Assembly (NCBI RefSeq): GCF_051014685.1
Contig: NW_027478881.1
Span: 343,419 to 407,418 of the forward strand
Direction: 5' to 3'
DNA: 64,000 bases
Origin: Ptiloglossa arizonensis
Lineage: Eukaryota > Arthropoda > Insecta > Hymenoptera > Colletidae
Below the pieces are notes generated by a model. It saw only the letters and a list, made by a program, of their open reading frames with translations, did not search any database and was not told the DNA's origin. Shown here one piece after another: positions 10,188 through 24,305 of this stretch; positions within the stretch are counted from its first letter, which is position 1, and every line of letters starts with the position of its first letter. A program made the position numbers and the translations under genes.

Positions 10188-13100
10188 ACGCGTTTCTTAC
10201 ATCCAAACGGCCATATCTCGCGAACGGATTGACCAATCCGCAAAATTTCTGTTGCATCTGAAAGTAGAAAGTCGACCAATTACAACGGTATGCGTACTTT
10301 TCCCCTAGGCCGTTCTAGTTACTCGTTTCTAGCATCAGAACTGCGAAAATTTTGAGTTTCTCAAGCGTTTCTTATTTCCAAACTGCCATACCTCGCGAAC
10401 GGATTGATCAATCCGCAAAATTTCTGTTGCATCTGAAAGTAGAAAGTCGACCAATTACAACGGTATGCGTACTTCTCCCCTAGACCGTTCTAGTTATTCA
10501 TTTCGAGCATCAGAACTGCGAAAATTTTGAGTTTCTCAAGCGTTTCTTACATCCAAACGGCCATATCTCGCGAACGGATTGACCAATCCTCATAATTTCT
10601 GTTGCATCTGAAAGTAGAAACTCGCCCGATTACAGCGGTATGAGCACTTTTCCCCTAGGCCGTCTAGTTATTCGTTTCGAGCATCAGAACTGCGAAAATT
10701 TTGAGTTTCTCAAGCGTTTCTTACCTCCAAACTGCCATATCTCGCGAACGGATTGACCAATCCGCAAAATTTCTGTTGCATTTGAAAGTAGAAACTCGAC
10801 CGATTACAACGGTATGCGCACTTTTCCCCTGGGCCGTTCTAGTTATTCGTTTCGAGCATCAGAACTGCGAAAATTTTGAGTTTCTAAAGCGTTTCTTATC
10901 TCCAAACTGCCATATCTCGCGAACGGATTGATCAATCCGCAAAGTTTCCATTGCATCTGAAAGTAGAAACTCGCCCGATTTCAACGGTATGCGCATTTTC
11001 CCCCTAGGCCGTTCTAGTTATTCGTTTCGAGCATCAGAACTGCGAAAATTTTGAGTTTCTCAATCGTTTCTTACATCCAAACGGCCATATCTCGCGAACG
11101 GATTGACCAATCCGCATGATTTCTGTTGCATCTGAAAGTAGAAACTCGCCCGATTACATCGGTATGCGTACTCTTCCCCTAGGCCGTTCTAGTTATTCGT
11201 TTCGAGCATCAGAACTGCGAAAATTTTGAGTTTCTCAAGCGTTTCTTACCTCCAAACTGCCACATCTCGCGAACGGATTGACCAATCCGTAAAATTTCTG
11301 TTGCATCTGAAAGTAGAAACTCGCCCGATTACAACGGTATGTGTAGTTTTCCCCTAGACCGTTCCAGTTATTCGTTTCGAGCATCAGAACTGCGAAAATT
11401 TTGAGTTTCTCAAGCGTTTCTTACTTCCAAACTGCCATATCTTGCGAACGGATAGACCAATCCGCAAAATTTCGGTTGCATCTGAAAGTGGAAACTCGCC
11501 CGATTACAACGGTATGTGTAGTTTTCCCCTAGACCGTTCCAGTTATTCGTTTCGAGCATCAGAACTGCGAAAATTTTGAGTTTCTCAAGCGTTTCTTACC
11601 TCCAAACTGCCATATCTCGCGAACGGATTGAACAATCCGCAAAATTTCTGTTGCATTTGAATGTAGAAACTCGCCCGATTACAACGATATGCGCACTTTT
11701 CCCCTGGGCCGTCCTAGTTATTCGTTTCGAACATCAGAACTGCGAAAATTTTGAGTTTCTAAAGCGTTTCTTATCTCCAAGCTGCCATATCTCGCGAACG
11801 GATTGATCAATTCGCAACATTTCTGTTGCATCTGAAAGTAGAATCTCGCCCGATTACAACGGTATCCGTACTTCTCCCCTAGGCCGTCCTAGTCATTCGT
11901 TTCGAGCATCAGAACTGCGAAAATTTTGAGTTTCTCAAGCGTTTCTTATCTCCAAACTGCCATATCTCGCGAACGGATTGATCATTCCGCAAAATTTCTG
12001 TTGCATCTGAAAGTAGAAACTCGCCCGATTACAACGGTATGCGCACTTTTCCCCTAGGCGGTTCTAGTTATTCGTTTCGAGCATCAGAACTGCGAAAATT
12101 TTGAGTTTCTCAAGCGTTTCTTACCTCCAAACTGCCATATCTCGCGAACGGATTGACCGATCCGCAAAATTTTTGTTGCATCTGAAAGTGGAATCTCGCC
12201 CGATTACAACGGTATCCGTACTTCTCCCCTAGGCCGTTCTAGTCATTCGTTTCGAGCATCAGAACTGCGAAAATTTTGAGTTTCTCAAGCGCTTCTTACC
12301 TCCAAACTACCACATCTCGCGAACGTATTGACCAATCCGCAAAATTTCTGTTGCATCTGAAAGTAGAGACTCGCCCGATTACAAAGGTATGTGTAGTTTT
12401 CCCCTAGGCCGTTCCAGTTATTCGTTTCGAGCATCAGAACTGCGAAAATTTCCAGTTTCTCAAGCGTTTCTTACATCCAAACTGCCATATCTCGCGAACG
12501 GATTGATGAATCCGCAAAATTTCTGTTGCATCTGAAAGTAGAAACTCGCCCGATTACAACGGTATGCGCACTTTTCCCCTAGACCGTTCTAGTTATTCGT
12601 TTCCAGCATCAGAACTGCGCAAATTTTGAGTTTCTCAAGCGTTTCTTACCTCCAAACTGCCATATCTCGCGAACGGATTGACCAATCCGCAAAATTTCTG
12701 TTGCATCTGAAAGTAGAAACTCGCTCGATTACAACGGTATGCGTACTTTTCCCCTAGGCCGTTCTAGTTACTCGTTTCTAGCATCAGAACTGCGAAAATT
12801 TTGAGTTTCTCAAGCGTTTCTTATTTCCAAACTGCCATATCTCGCGAACGGATTGATCAATCCGCAAAATTTCTGTTGCATCTGAAAGTAGAAAGTCGAC
12901 CAATTACAACGGTATGCGTACTTCTCCCCTAGGCCGTTCTGGTTATTTATTTCGAGCATCAGAACTGCGAAAATTTTGAGTTTCTCAAGCGTTTCTTACC
13001 TCCAAACTGCCATATCTCGCGAACGGATTGACCAATCCGCAAAATTTCTGTTGCTTCTAAAAGTAGAAACTCGCCCGATTACAACGGTATGCGCACTTTT

Positions 13101-16100
13101 CCCCTAGGCCGTTCTAGTTATTCGTTTCAAGCATCAGAAGGGCGCAAATTTTGAGTTTCTCAAGCGTTTCTTATCTCCAAACTGCCATATCTCGCGAACG
13201 GATTGATCAATCCGCAAAGTTTCTGTTGCATCTGAAAGTAGAAACTCGCCCGATTTCAACGGTATGCGCATTTTTCCCCTAGGCCGTTCTAGTTATTCGT
13301 TTCGAGCATCAGAACTGCGAAAATTTTGAGTTTCTCAATCGTTTCTTACATCCAAACGGCCATATCTCGCGAACGGATTGACCAATCCGCATGATTTCTG
13401 TTGCTTCTGAAAGTAGAAACTCGCCCGATTACAACGGTATGCGCACTTTTCCCCTAGTCCGTTCTAGTTATTCGTTTCGAGCATCAGAACTGCGAAAATT
13501 TTGAGTTTCTCAACGCGTTTCTTACATCCAAACGGCCATATCTCGCGAACGGATTGACCAATCCGCAAAATTTCTGTTGCATCTGAAAGTAGAAAGTCGA
13601 CCAATTACAACGGTATGCGTACTTTTCCCCTAGGCCGTTCTAGTTACTCGTTTCTAGCATCAGAACTGCGAAAATTTTGAGTTTCTCAAGCGTTTCTTAT
13701 TTCCAAACTGCCATATCTCGCGAACGGATTGATCAATCCGCAAAATTTCTGTTGCATCTGAAAGTAGAAAGTCGACCAATTACAACGGTATGCGTACTTC
13801 TCCCCTAGACCGTTCTAGTTATTCATTTCGAGCATCAGAACTGCGAAAATTTTGAGTTTCTCAAGCGTTTCTTACATCCAAACGGCCATATCTCGCGAAC
13901 GGATTGACCAATCCTCATAATTTCTGTTGCATCTGAAAGTAGAAACTCGCCCGATTACAGCGGTATGAGCACTTTTCCCCTAGGCCGTCTAGTTATTCGT
14001 TTCGAGCATCAGAACTGCGAAAATTTTGAGTTTCTCAAGCGTTTCTTACCTCCAAACTGCCATATCTCGCGAACGGATTGACCAATCCGCAAAATTTCTG
14101 TTGCATTTGAAAGTAGAAACTCGACCGATTACAACGGTATGCGCACTTTTCCCCTGGGCCGTTCTAGTTATTCGTTTCGAGCATCAGAACTGCGAAAATT
14201 TTGAGTTTCTAAAGCGTTTCTTATCTCCAAACTGCCATATCTCGCGAACGGATTGATCAATCCGCAAAGTTTCCATTGCATCTGAAAGTAGAAACTCGCC
14301 CGATTTCAACGGTATGCGCATTTTCCCCCTAGGCCGTTCTAGTTATTCGTTTCGAGCATCAGAACTGCGAAAATTTTGAGTTTCTCAATCGTTTCTTACA
14401 TCCAAACGGCCATATCTCGCGAACGGATTGACCAATCCGCATGATTTCTGTTGCATCTGAAAGTAGAAACTCGCCCGATTACATCGGTATGCGTACTCTT
14501 CCCCTAGGCCGTTCTAGTTATTCGTTTCGAGCATCAGAACTGCGAAAATTTTGAGTTTCTCAAGCGTTTCTTACCTCCAAACTGCCACATCTCGCGAACG
14601 GATTGACCAATCCGTAAAATTTCTGTTGCATCTGAAAGTAGAAACTCGCCCGATTACAACGGTATGTGTAGTTTTCCCCTAGACCGTTCCAGTTATTCGT
14701 TTCGAGCATCAGAACTGCGAAAATTTTGAGTTTCTCAAGCGTTTCTTACTTCCAAACTGCCATATCTTGCGAACGGATAGACCAATCCGCAAAATTTCGG
14801 TTGCATCTGAAAGTGGAAACTCGCCCGATTACAACGGTATGTGTAGTTTTCCCCTAGACCGTTCCAGTTATTCGTTTCGAGCATCAGAACTGCGAAAATT
14901 TTGAGTTTCTCAAGCGTTTCTTACCTCCAAACTGCCATATCTCGCGAACGGATTGAACAATCCGCAAAATTTCTGTTGCATTTGAATGTAGAAACTCGCC
15001 CGATTACAACGATATGCGCACTTTTCCCCTGGGCCGTCCTAGTTATTCGTTTCGAACATCAGAACTGCGAAAATTTTGAGTTTCTAAAGCGTTTCTTATC
15101 TCCAAGCTGCCATATCTCGCGAACGGATTGATCAATTCGCAACATTTCTGTTGCATCTGAAAGTAGAATCTCGCCCGATTACAACGGTATCCGTACTTCT
15201 CCCCTAGGCCGTCCTAGTCATTCGTTTCGAGCATCAGAACTGCGAAAATTTTGAGTTTCTCAAGCGTTTCTTATCTCCAAACTGCCATATCTCGCGAACG
15301 GATTGATCATTCCGCAAAATTTCTGTTGCATCTGAAAGTAGAAACTCGCCCGATTACAACGGTATGCGCACTTTTCCCCTAGGCGGTTCTAGTTATTCGT
15401 TTCGAGCATCAGAACTGCGAAAATTTTGAGTTTCTCAAGCGTTTCTTACCTCCAAACTGCCATATCTCGCGAACGGATTGACCGATCCGCAAAATTTTTG
15501 TTGCATCTGAAAGTGGAATCTCGCCCGATTACAACGGTATCCGTACTTCTCCCCTAGGCCGTTCTAGTCATTCGTTTCGAGCATCAGAACTGCGAAAATT
15601 TTGAGTTTCTCAAGCGCTTCTTACCTCCAAACCACCACATCTCGCGAACGTATTGGCCAATCCGCAAAATTTCTGTTGCATCTGAAAGTAGAGACTCGCC
15701 CGATTACAAAGGTATGTGTAGTTTTCCCCTAGGCCGTTCCAGTTATTCGTTTCGAGCATCAGAACTGCGAAAATTTCCAGTTTCTCAAGCGTTTCTTACA
15801 TCCAAACTGCCATATCTCGCGAACGGATTGATGAATCCGCAAAATTTCTGTTGCATCTGAAAGTAGAAACTCGCCCGATTACAACGGTATGCGCACTTTT
15901 CCCCTAGACCGTTCTAGTTATTCGTTTCCAGCATCAGAACTGCGCAAATTTTGAGTTTCTCAAGCGTTTCTTACCTCCAAACTGCCATATCTCGCGAACG
16001 GATTGACCAATCCGCAAAATTTCTGTTGCATCTGAAAGTAGAAACTCGCTCGATTACAACGGTATGCGTACTTTTCCCCTAGGCCGTTCTAGTTACTCGT

Positions 16101-16455
16101 TTCTAGCATCAGAACTGCGAAAATTTTGAGTTTCTCAAGCGTTTCTTATTTCCAAACTGCCATATCTCGCGAACGGATTGATCAATCCGCAAAATTTCTG
16201 TTGCATCTGAAAGTAGAAAGTCGACCAATTACAACGGTATGCGTACTTCTCCCCTAGGCCGTTCTGGTTATTTATTTCGAGCATCAGAACTGCGAAAATT
16301 TTGAGTTTCTCAAGCGTTTCTTACCTCCAAACTGCCATATCTCGCGAACGGATTGACCAATCCGCAAAATTTCTGTTGCTTCTAAAAGTAGAAACTCGCC
16401 CGATTACAACGGTATGCGCACTTTTCCCCTAGGCCGTTCTAGTTATTCGTTTCAA
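10188..16455 (+). repeat. 19-monomer HOR, 3325-bp period, two copies
   Basis: Bases about 10188-13130 match 13513-16455 at an exact 3325-bp offset, the longest adjacent duplication in the window at roughly 2.9 kb. Shared private markers include TTTCCATTGC, CAGCGGTATGAGC, CTTGCGAACGGATAG (11441 and 14766), TTTCGGTTGC, GTCCTAGTCATTC and TCTAAAAGTAG. Few differences are visible, for example AACTACCACATC against AACCACCACATC near 12306/15631. Just upstream, 9937-10170 matches 13087-13320 at 3150 bp, so one additional monomer was inserted between the copies. Confidence 0.85.
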
Positions 16456-19400
16456 GCATCAGAAGTGCGCAAATTTTGAGTTTCTCAAGCGTTTCTTACC
16501 TCCAAACTGCCATATCTCGCGAACGGATTGATCAATCCGCAAAGTTTCTGTTGCATCTGAAAGTAGAAACTCGCCCGATTACATCGGTATGCGTACTTTT
16601 CTCCTAGGCCGTTCTAGTTATTCGTTTCGAGCATCAGAACTGCGAAAATTTTGAGTTTCTAAAGCGTTTCTTATTTCCAAATTGCCATATCTCGCGAACG
16701 GATTGATCAATCCGCGAAGTTTCTGTTTCATCTGAAAGTAGAAACTCGCCCGATTTCAACGGTATGCGCATTTTTCCCCTAGGCCGTTCTAGTTATTCGT
16801 TTCGAGCATCAGAACTGCGAAAATTTTGAGTTTCTCAATCGTTTCTTACATCCAAACGGCCATATCTCGCGAACGGATTGACCAATCCGCATGATTTCTG
16901 TTGCATCTGAGAGTAGAAACTCGCCCGATTACATCGGTATGCGTACTTTTCCCCTAGGCCGTTCTAGTTATTCGTTTCGAGCATCAGAACTGCGAAAATT
17001 TTGAGTTTCTCAAGCGTTTCTTACCTCCAAACTGCCACATCTCGCGAACGGATTGACCAATCCGCAAAATTTCTGTTGCATCTGAAAGTGGAAACTCGCC
17101 CGATTACAACGGTATGTGTAATTTTCCCCTAGACCGTTCCAGTTATTCGTTTCGACCATCAGAACTGCGAAAATTTTGAGTTTCTCAAGCGTTTCTTACC
17201 TCAAAACTGCCATATCTCGCGAACGGATTGAACAATCCGCAAAATTTCTGTTGCATTTGAATGTAGAAACTCGCCCGATTACAACGATATGCGCACTTTT
17301 CCCCTGGGCCGTTCTAGTTATTCGTTTCGAGCATCAGAACTGCGAAAATTTTGAGTTTCTAAAGCGTTTCTTATCTCCAAACTGCCATATCTCGCGAACG
17401 GATTGATCAATCCACAAAGTTTCTGTTGCATCTGAAAATAGAAACTCGCCCAATTTCAACGGTATGCGCATTTTTCCCCTAGGCCGTTCTAGTTATTCGT
17501 TTCGAGCATCAGAACTGCGAAAATTTTGAGTTTCTCAAGCGTTTCTTACCTCCAAACTGCCACATCTCGCGAATGGATTGACCAATCCGCAAAATTTCTG
17601 TTGCATCTGAAAGTGGAAACTCGCCCGATTACAACGGTATGTGTAGTTTTCCCCTAGACCGTTCCAGTTATTCGTTTCGAGCATCAGAACTGCGAAAATT
17701 TTGAGTTTCTCAAGCGTTTCTTACATCCAAACTGCCATATCTCGCGAACGGATTAAACAATCCGCAAAATTTCTGTTGCATTTGAATGTAGAAACTCGCC
17801 CGATTACAACGATATGCGCACTTTTCCCCTGGGCCGTTCTAGTTATTCGTTTCGAACATCAGAACTGCGAAAATTTTGAGTTTCTAAAGCGTTTCTTATC
17901 TCCAAACTGCCATATCTCGCGAACGGATTGATCAATCCGCAACATTTCTGTTGCATCTGAAAGTGGAATCTCGCCCGATTACAATGGTATCCGTACTTCT
18001 CCCCTAGGCCGTTCTAGTCATTCGTTTCGAGCATCAGAACTGCGAAAATTTTGAGTTTCTCAAGCGCTTCTTACCTCCAAACTACCATATCTCGCGAACG
18101 TATTGACCAATCCGCAAAATTTCTGTTGCATCTGAAAGTAGAGACTCGCCCGATTACAACGGTATGTGTAGTTTTCCCCTAGGCCGTTCCAGTTATTCGT
18201 TTCGAGCATCAGAACTGTGAAAATTTCCAGTTTCTCAAGCGTTTCTTACATCCAAACTGCCATATCTCGCGAACGGATTGATGAATCCGCAAAATTTCTA
18301 TTGCATCTGAAAGTAGAAACTCGCCTGATTACAACGGTATGCGCACTTTTCACCTAGGCCGTTCTAGTTATTCGTTTCAAGCATCAGAACTGCGCAAATT
18401 TTGAGTTTCTCAAGCGTTTCTTACCTCCAAACTGCCATATCTCGCGAACGGATTGACCAATCCGCAAAATTTCTGTTGCATCTGAAAGTAGAAACTCGCT
18501 CGATTACAACGGTATGCGTACTTTTCCCCTAGGCCGTTCTAGTTACTCGTTTCTAGCATCAGAACTGCGAAAATTTTGAGTTTCTCAAGCGTTTCTTATT
18601 TCCAAACTGCCATATCCCGCGAACGGATTGATCAATCCGCAAAATTTCTGTTGCATCTGAAAGTAGAAAGTCGACCAATTACAACGGTATGCGTACTTCT
18701 CCCCTAGGCCGCTCTAGTTATTCATTTCGAGCATCAGAACTGCGAAAATTTTGAGTTTCTCAAGCGTTTCTTACATCCAAACGGCCATATCTCGCGAACG
18801 GATTGACCAATCCTCATAATTTCTGTTGCATCTGAAAGTAGAAACACGCCCGATTACAGCGGTATGAGCACTTTTCCCCTGGGCCGTTCTAGTTATTCGT
18901 TTCGAGCATCAGAACTGCGAAAATTTTGAGTTTCTAAAGCGTTTCTTATCTCCAAACTGCCATATCTCGCGAACGGATTGATCAATCCGCAAAGTTTCCG
19001 TTGCATCTGAAAGTAGAAACTCGCCCGATTTCAACGGTATGCGCATTTTTCCCCTAGGCCGTTCTAGTTATTCGTTTCGAGCATCAGAACTGCGAAAATT
19101 TTGAGTTTCTCAATCGTTTCTTACATCCAAACGGCCATATCTCGCGAACGGATTGACCAATCCGCATGATTTCTGTTGCATCTGAAAGTAGAAACTCGCC
19201 CGATTACATCGGTATGCGTACTTTTCCCCTAGGCCGTTCTAGTTATTCGTTTCGAGCATCAGAACTGCGAAAATTTTGAGTTTCTCAAGCGTTTCTTACC
19301 TCCAAACTGCCACATCTCGCGAACGGATTGACCAATCCGCAAAATTTCTGTTGCATCTGAAAGTAGAAACTCGCCCGATTACAACGGTATGTGTAGTTTT

Positions 19401-22400
19401 CCCCTAGACCGTTCCAGTTATTCGTTTCGAGCATCAGAACTGCGAAAATTTTGAGTTTCTCAAGCGTTTCTTACTTCCAAACTGCCATATCTTGCGAACG
19501 GATAGACCAATCCGCAAAATTTCGGTTGCATCTGAAAGTGGAAACTCGCCCGATTACAACGGTATGTGTAGTTTTCCCCTAGACCGTTCCAGTTATTCGT
19601 TTCGAGCATCAGAACTGCGAAAATTTTGAGTTTCTCAAGCGTTTCTTACCTCCAAACTGCCATATCTCGCGAACGGATTGAACAATCCGCAAAATTTCTG
19701 TTGCATTTGAATGTAGAAACTCGCCCGATTACAACGATATGCGCACTTTTCCCCTGGGCCGTCCTAGTTATTCGTTTCGAACATCAGAACTGCGAAAATT
19801 TTGAGTTTCTCAAGCGTTTCTTACCTCCAAACTGCCATATCTCGCGAACGGATTGACCGATCCGCAAAATTTTTGTTGCATCTGAAAGTGGAATCTCGCC
19901 CGATTACAACGGTATCCGTACTTCTCCCCTAGGCCGTTCTAGTCATTCGTTTCGAGCATCAGAACTGCGAAAATTTTGAGTTTCTCAAGCGTTTCTTACT
20001 TCCAAACTGCCATATCTCGCGAACGGATTGACCAATCCGCAAAATTTCTGTTGCATTTGAAAGTAGAAACTCGCCCGATTACAACGGTATACGCACTTTT
20101 CCCCTGGGCCGTTCTAGTTATTCGTTTCGAGCATCAGAACTGCGAAAATTTTGAGTTTCTAAAGCGTTTCTTATCTCCAAACTGCCATATCTCGCGAACG
20201 GATTGATCAGTCCGCAAAGTTTCTGTTGCATCTGAAAATAGAAACTCGCCCGATTTCAACGGTATGCGCATTTTTCCCCTAGGCCGTTCTAGTTATTCGT
20301 TTCGAGCATCAGAACTGCGAAAATTTTGAGTTTCTCAAGCGTTTCTTACCTCCAAACTGCCACATCTCGCGAACGGATTGACCAATCCGCAAAATTTCTG
20401 TTGCATCTGAAAGTGGAAACTCGCCCGATTACAACGGTATGTGTAGTTTTCCCCTAGGCCGTTCCAGTTATTCGTTTCGAGCATCAGAACTGTGAAAATT
20501 TCCAGTTTCTCAAGCGTTTCTTACATCCAAACTGCCATATCTCGCGAACGGATTGATGAATCCGCAAAATTTCTGTTGCATCTGAAAGTAGAAACTCGCC
20601 TGATTACAACGGTATGCGCACTTTTCCCCTAGGCCGTTCTAGTTATTCGTTTCAAGCATCAGAACTGCGCAAATTTTGAGTTTCTCAAGCGTTTCTTACC
20701 TCCAAACTGCCATATCTCGCGAACGGATTGACCAATCCGCAAAATTTCTGTTGCATCTGAAAGTAGAAACTCGCTCGATTACAACGGTATGCGTACTTTT
20801 CCCCTAGGCCGTTCTAGTTACTCGTTTCTAGCATCAGAACTGCGAAAATTTTGAGTTTCTCAAGCGTTTCTTATTTCCAAACTGCCATATCTCGCGAACG
20901 GATTGACCAATCCGCAAAATTTCTGTTGCATCTGAAAGTAGAAAGTCGACCAATTACAACGGTATGCGTACTTTTCCCCTAGGCCGTTCTAGTTACTCGT
21001 TTCTAGCATCAGAACTGCGAAAATTTTGAGTTTCTCAAGCGTTTCTTATTTCCAAACTGCCATATCTCGCGAACGGATTGATCAATCCGCAAAATTTCTG
21101 TTGCATCTGAAAGTAGAAAGTCGACCAATTACAACGGTATGCGTACTTCTCCCCTAGGCCGTTCTAGTTATTCATTTCGAGCATCAGAACTGCGAAAATT
21201 TTGAGTTTCTCAAGCGTTTCTTACATCCAAACGGCCATATCTCGCGAACGGATTGACCAATCCTCATAATTTCTGTTGCATCTGAAAGTAGAAACTCGCC
21301 CGATTACAACGGTATGCGCACTTTTCCCCTAGGCGGTTCTAGTTATTCGTTTCGAGCATCAGAACTGCGAGAATTTTGAGTTTCTCAAGCGTTTCTTACC
21401 TCCAAACTGCCATATCTCGCGAACGGATTGACCGATCCGCAAAATTTCTGTTGCATCTGAAAGTAGAAACTCGCCCTATTACAACGGTATGTGTAGTTTT
21501 CCCCTAGGCCGTTCTAGTTATTCGTTACAAGCATCAGAACTGCGCAAATTTTGAGTTTCTCAAGCGTTTCTTACCTCCAAACTGCCACATTTCGCGAACG
21601 GATTGACCAATCCGCAAAATTTCTGTTGCATCTGAAAGTAGAAACTCGCCCGATTACAACGGTATGTGTAGTTTTCCACTAGGCCGTTCCAGTTATTCGT
21701 TTCGAGTATCAGAACTGCGAAAATTTCGAGTTTCTCAAGCGTTTCTTACATCCAAACTGCCATATCTCGCGAACGGATTGACCAATCCGCATGATTTCTG
21801 TTGCATCGGAAAGTAGAAACTCGCCCGATTACATCGGTATGCGTACTTTTCCCCTAGGCCGTTCTAGTTATTCGTTTCGAGCATCAGAACTGCGAAAATT
21901 TTGAGTTTCTCAAGCGTTTCTTATTTCCAAACTGCCATATCTCGCGAACGGATTGATCAATCCGCAAAATTTCTGTTGCATCTGAAAGTAGAAAGTCGAC
22001 CAATTACAACGGCATGCGTACTTCTCCCCCAGGGCGTTCTAGTTATTCATTTCGAGCATCAGAACTGCGAAAATTTTGAGTTTCTCAAGCGTTTCTTACA
22101 TCCAAACGGCCATATCTCGCGAACGGATTGACCAATCTTCATAATTTCTGTTGCATTTGAAAGTAGAAACTCGCCCGATTACAACGGTATGCGCACTTTT
22201 CCCCTGGGCCGTTCTAGTTATTCGTTTCGAGCATAAGAACTGCGAAAATTTTGAGTTTCTAAAGCGTTTCTTATCTCCAAACTGCCATATCTCGCGAACG
22301 GATTGATCAATCCGCAAAGTTTCTGTTGCATCTGAAAGTAGAAACTCGCCCGATTTCAACGGTATGCGCATTTTTCCCCTAGGCCGTTCTAGTTATTCGT

Positions 22401-22690
22401 TTCGAGCATCAGAACAGCGAAAATTTTGAGTTTCTCAATCGTTTCTTACATCCAAACGGCCATATCTCGCGAACGGATTGACCAATCCGCATGATTTCTG
22501 TTGCATCGGAAAGTAGAAACTCGCCCGATTACATCGGTATGCGTACTTTTCCCCTAGGCCGTTCTAGTTATTCGTTTCGAGCATCAGAACTGCGAAAATT
22601 TTGAGTTTCTCAAGCGTTTCTTACCTCCAAACTGCCACATCTCGCGAACGGATTGACCAATCCGCAAAATTTCTGTTGCATCTGAAAGTA
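16456..22690 (+). repeat. Mosaic satellite segment with a 13-monomer echo
   Basis: This stretch is pure 175-bp monomers, but I could not define one dominant period by eye. A clear piece is about 18170-18595 matching 20445-20870 at 2275 bp, marked by GAACTGTGAAAATTTCC and GCCTGATTAC. A third copy of the CTTGCGAACGGATAG / TTTCGGTTGC pair lies at 19491, 27 monomers from the one at 14766. Two adjacent monomers at about 20811-21160 share the ACTCGTTTCTAGC variant and are a single-monomer duplication. There is no gene in this stretch. Confidence 0.75.
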
Positions 22691-24305
22691 GAAACTCGCC
22701 CGATTACAACGGTATGTGTAGTTTTCCCCTAGACCGTTCCAGTTATTCGTTTCGAGCATCAGAACTGCGAAAATTTTGAGTTTCTCAAGCGTTTCTTACT
22801 TCCAAACTGCCATATCTCGCGAACGGATAGACCAATCCGCAAAATTTCTGTTGCATCTGAAAGTAGAAACTCGCCCGATTACATCGGTATGCGTACTTTT
22901 CCCCTAGGCCGTTCTAGTTATTCGTTTCGAGCATCAGAACTGCGAAAATTTTGAGTTTCTCAAGCGTTTCTTACCTCCAAACTGCCACATCTCGCGAACG
23001 GATTGACCAATTCGCAAAATTTCTGTTGCATTTGAATGTAGAAACTCGCCCGATTACAACGGTATGCGCACTTTTCCCCTGGGCCGTTCTAGTTATTCGT
23101 TTCGAACATCAGAACTGCGAAAATTTTGAGTTTCTAAAGCGTTTCTTATCTCCAAGCTGCCATATCTCGCGAACGGATTGATCAATCCGCAACATTTCTG
23201 TTGCATCTGAAAGTAGAATCTCGCCCGATTACAACGGTATCCGTACTTCTCCCCTAGGCCGTTCTAGTCATTCGTTTCGAGCATCAGAACTGCGAAAATT
23301 TTGAGTTTCTCAAGCGTTTCTTATCTCCAAACTGCCATATCTCGCGAACGGATTGATCATTCCGCAAAATTTCTGTTGCATCTGAAAGTAGAAACTCGCC
23401 CGATTACAACAGTATGCGCACTTTTCCCCTAGGCGGTTCTAGTTATTCGTTTCGAGCATCAGAACTGCGAAAATTTTGAGTTTCTCAAGCGTTTCTTACC
23501 TCCAAACTGCCATATCTCGCGAACGGATTGACCGATCCGCAAAATTTCTGTTGCATCTGAAAGTAGAAACTCGCCCGATTACAACGGTATGTGTAGTTTT
23601 CCCCTAGACCGTTCCAGTTATTCGTTTCGAGCATCAGAACTGCGAAAATTTTGAGTTTCTCAAGCGTTTCTTACTTCCAAACTGCCATATCTCGCGAACG
23701 GATAGACCAATCCGCAAAATTTCTGTTGCATCTGAAAGTAGAAACTCCCCCGATTACATCGGTATGCGTACTTTTCCCCTAGGCCGTTCTAGTTATTCGT
23801 TTCGAGCATCAGAACTGCGAAAATTTTGAGTTTCTCAAGCGTTTCTTACCTCCAAACTGCCACATCTCGCGAACGGATTGACCAATTCGCAAAATTTCTG
23901 TTGCATTTGAATGTAGAAACTCGCCCGATTACAACGGTATGCGCACTTTTCCCCTGGGCCGTTCTAGTTATTCGTTTCGAACATCAGAACTGCGAAAATT
24001 TTGAGTTTCTAAAGCGTTTCTTATCTCCAAGCTGCCATATCTCGCGAACGGATTGATCAATCCGCAACATTTCTGTTGCATCTGAAAGTAGAATCTCGCC
24101 CGATTACAACGGTATCCGTACTTCTCCCCTAGGCCGTTCTAGTCATTCGTTTCGAGCATCAGAACTGCGAAAATTTTGAGTTTCTCAAGCGTTTCTTATC
24201 TCCAACCTGCCATATCTCGCGAACGGATTGATCATTCCGCAAAATTTCTGTTGCATCTGAAAGTAGAAACTCGCCCGATTACAACAGTATGCGCACTTTT
24301 CCCCT
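22690..24305 (+). repeat. 5-monomer HOR, 875-bp period, two copies
   Basis: Bases about 22690-23430 match 23565-24305 at an exact 875-bp offset. Both carry CCAATTCGC, CCAAGCTGCC and CAACAGTATGCGC. Differences are few: CTCGCCCG/CTCCCCCG near 22867/23742 and CTCCAAACT/CTCCAACCT near 23324/24199. The match ends where TAGGCGG is replaced by TGGGCCG at about 24306. Confidence 0.8.

Noticed and set aside
22096..22371. 91-residue open frame on the minus strand, and a 67-residue one at 33980-34183.
   Set aside because: Both are chance antisense readings through satellite monomers and appear once each among hundreds of nearly identical units.
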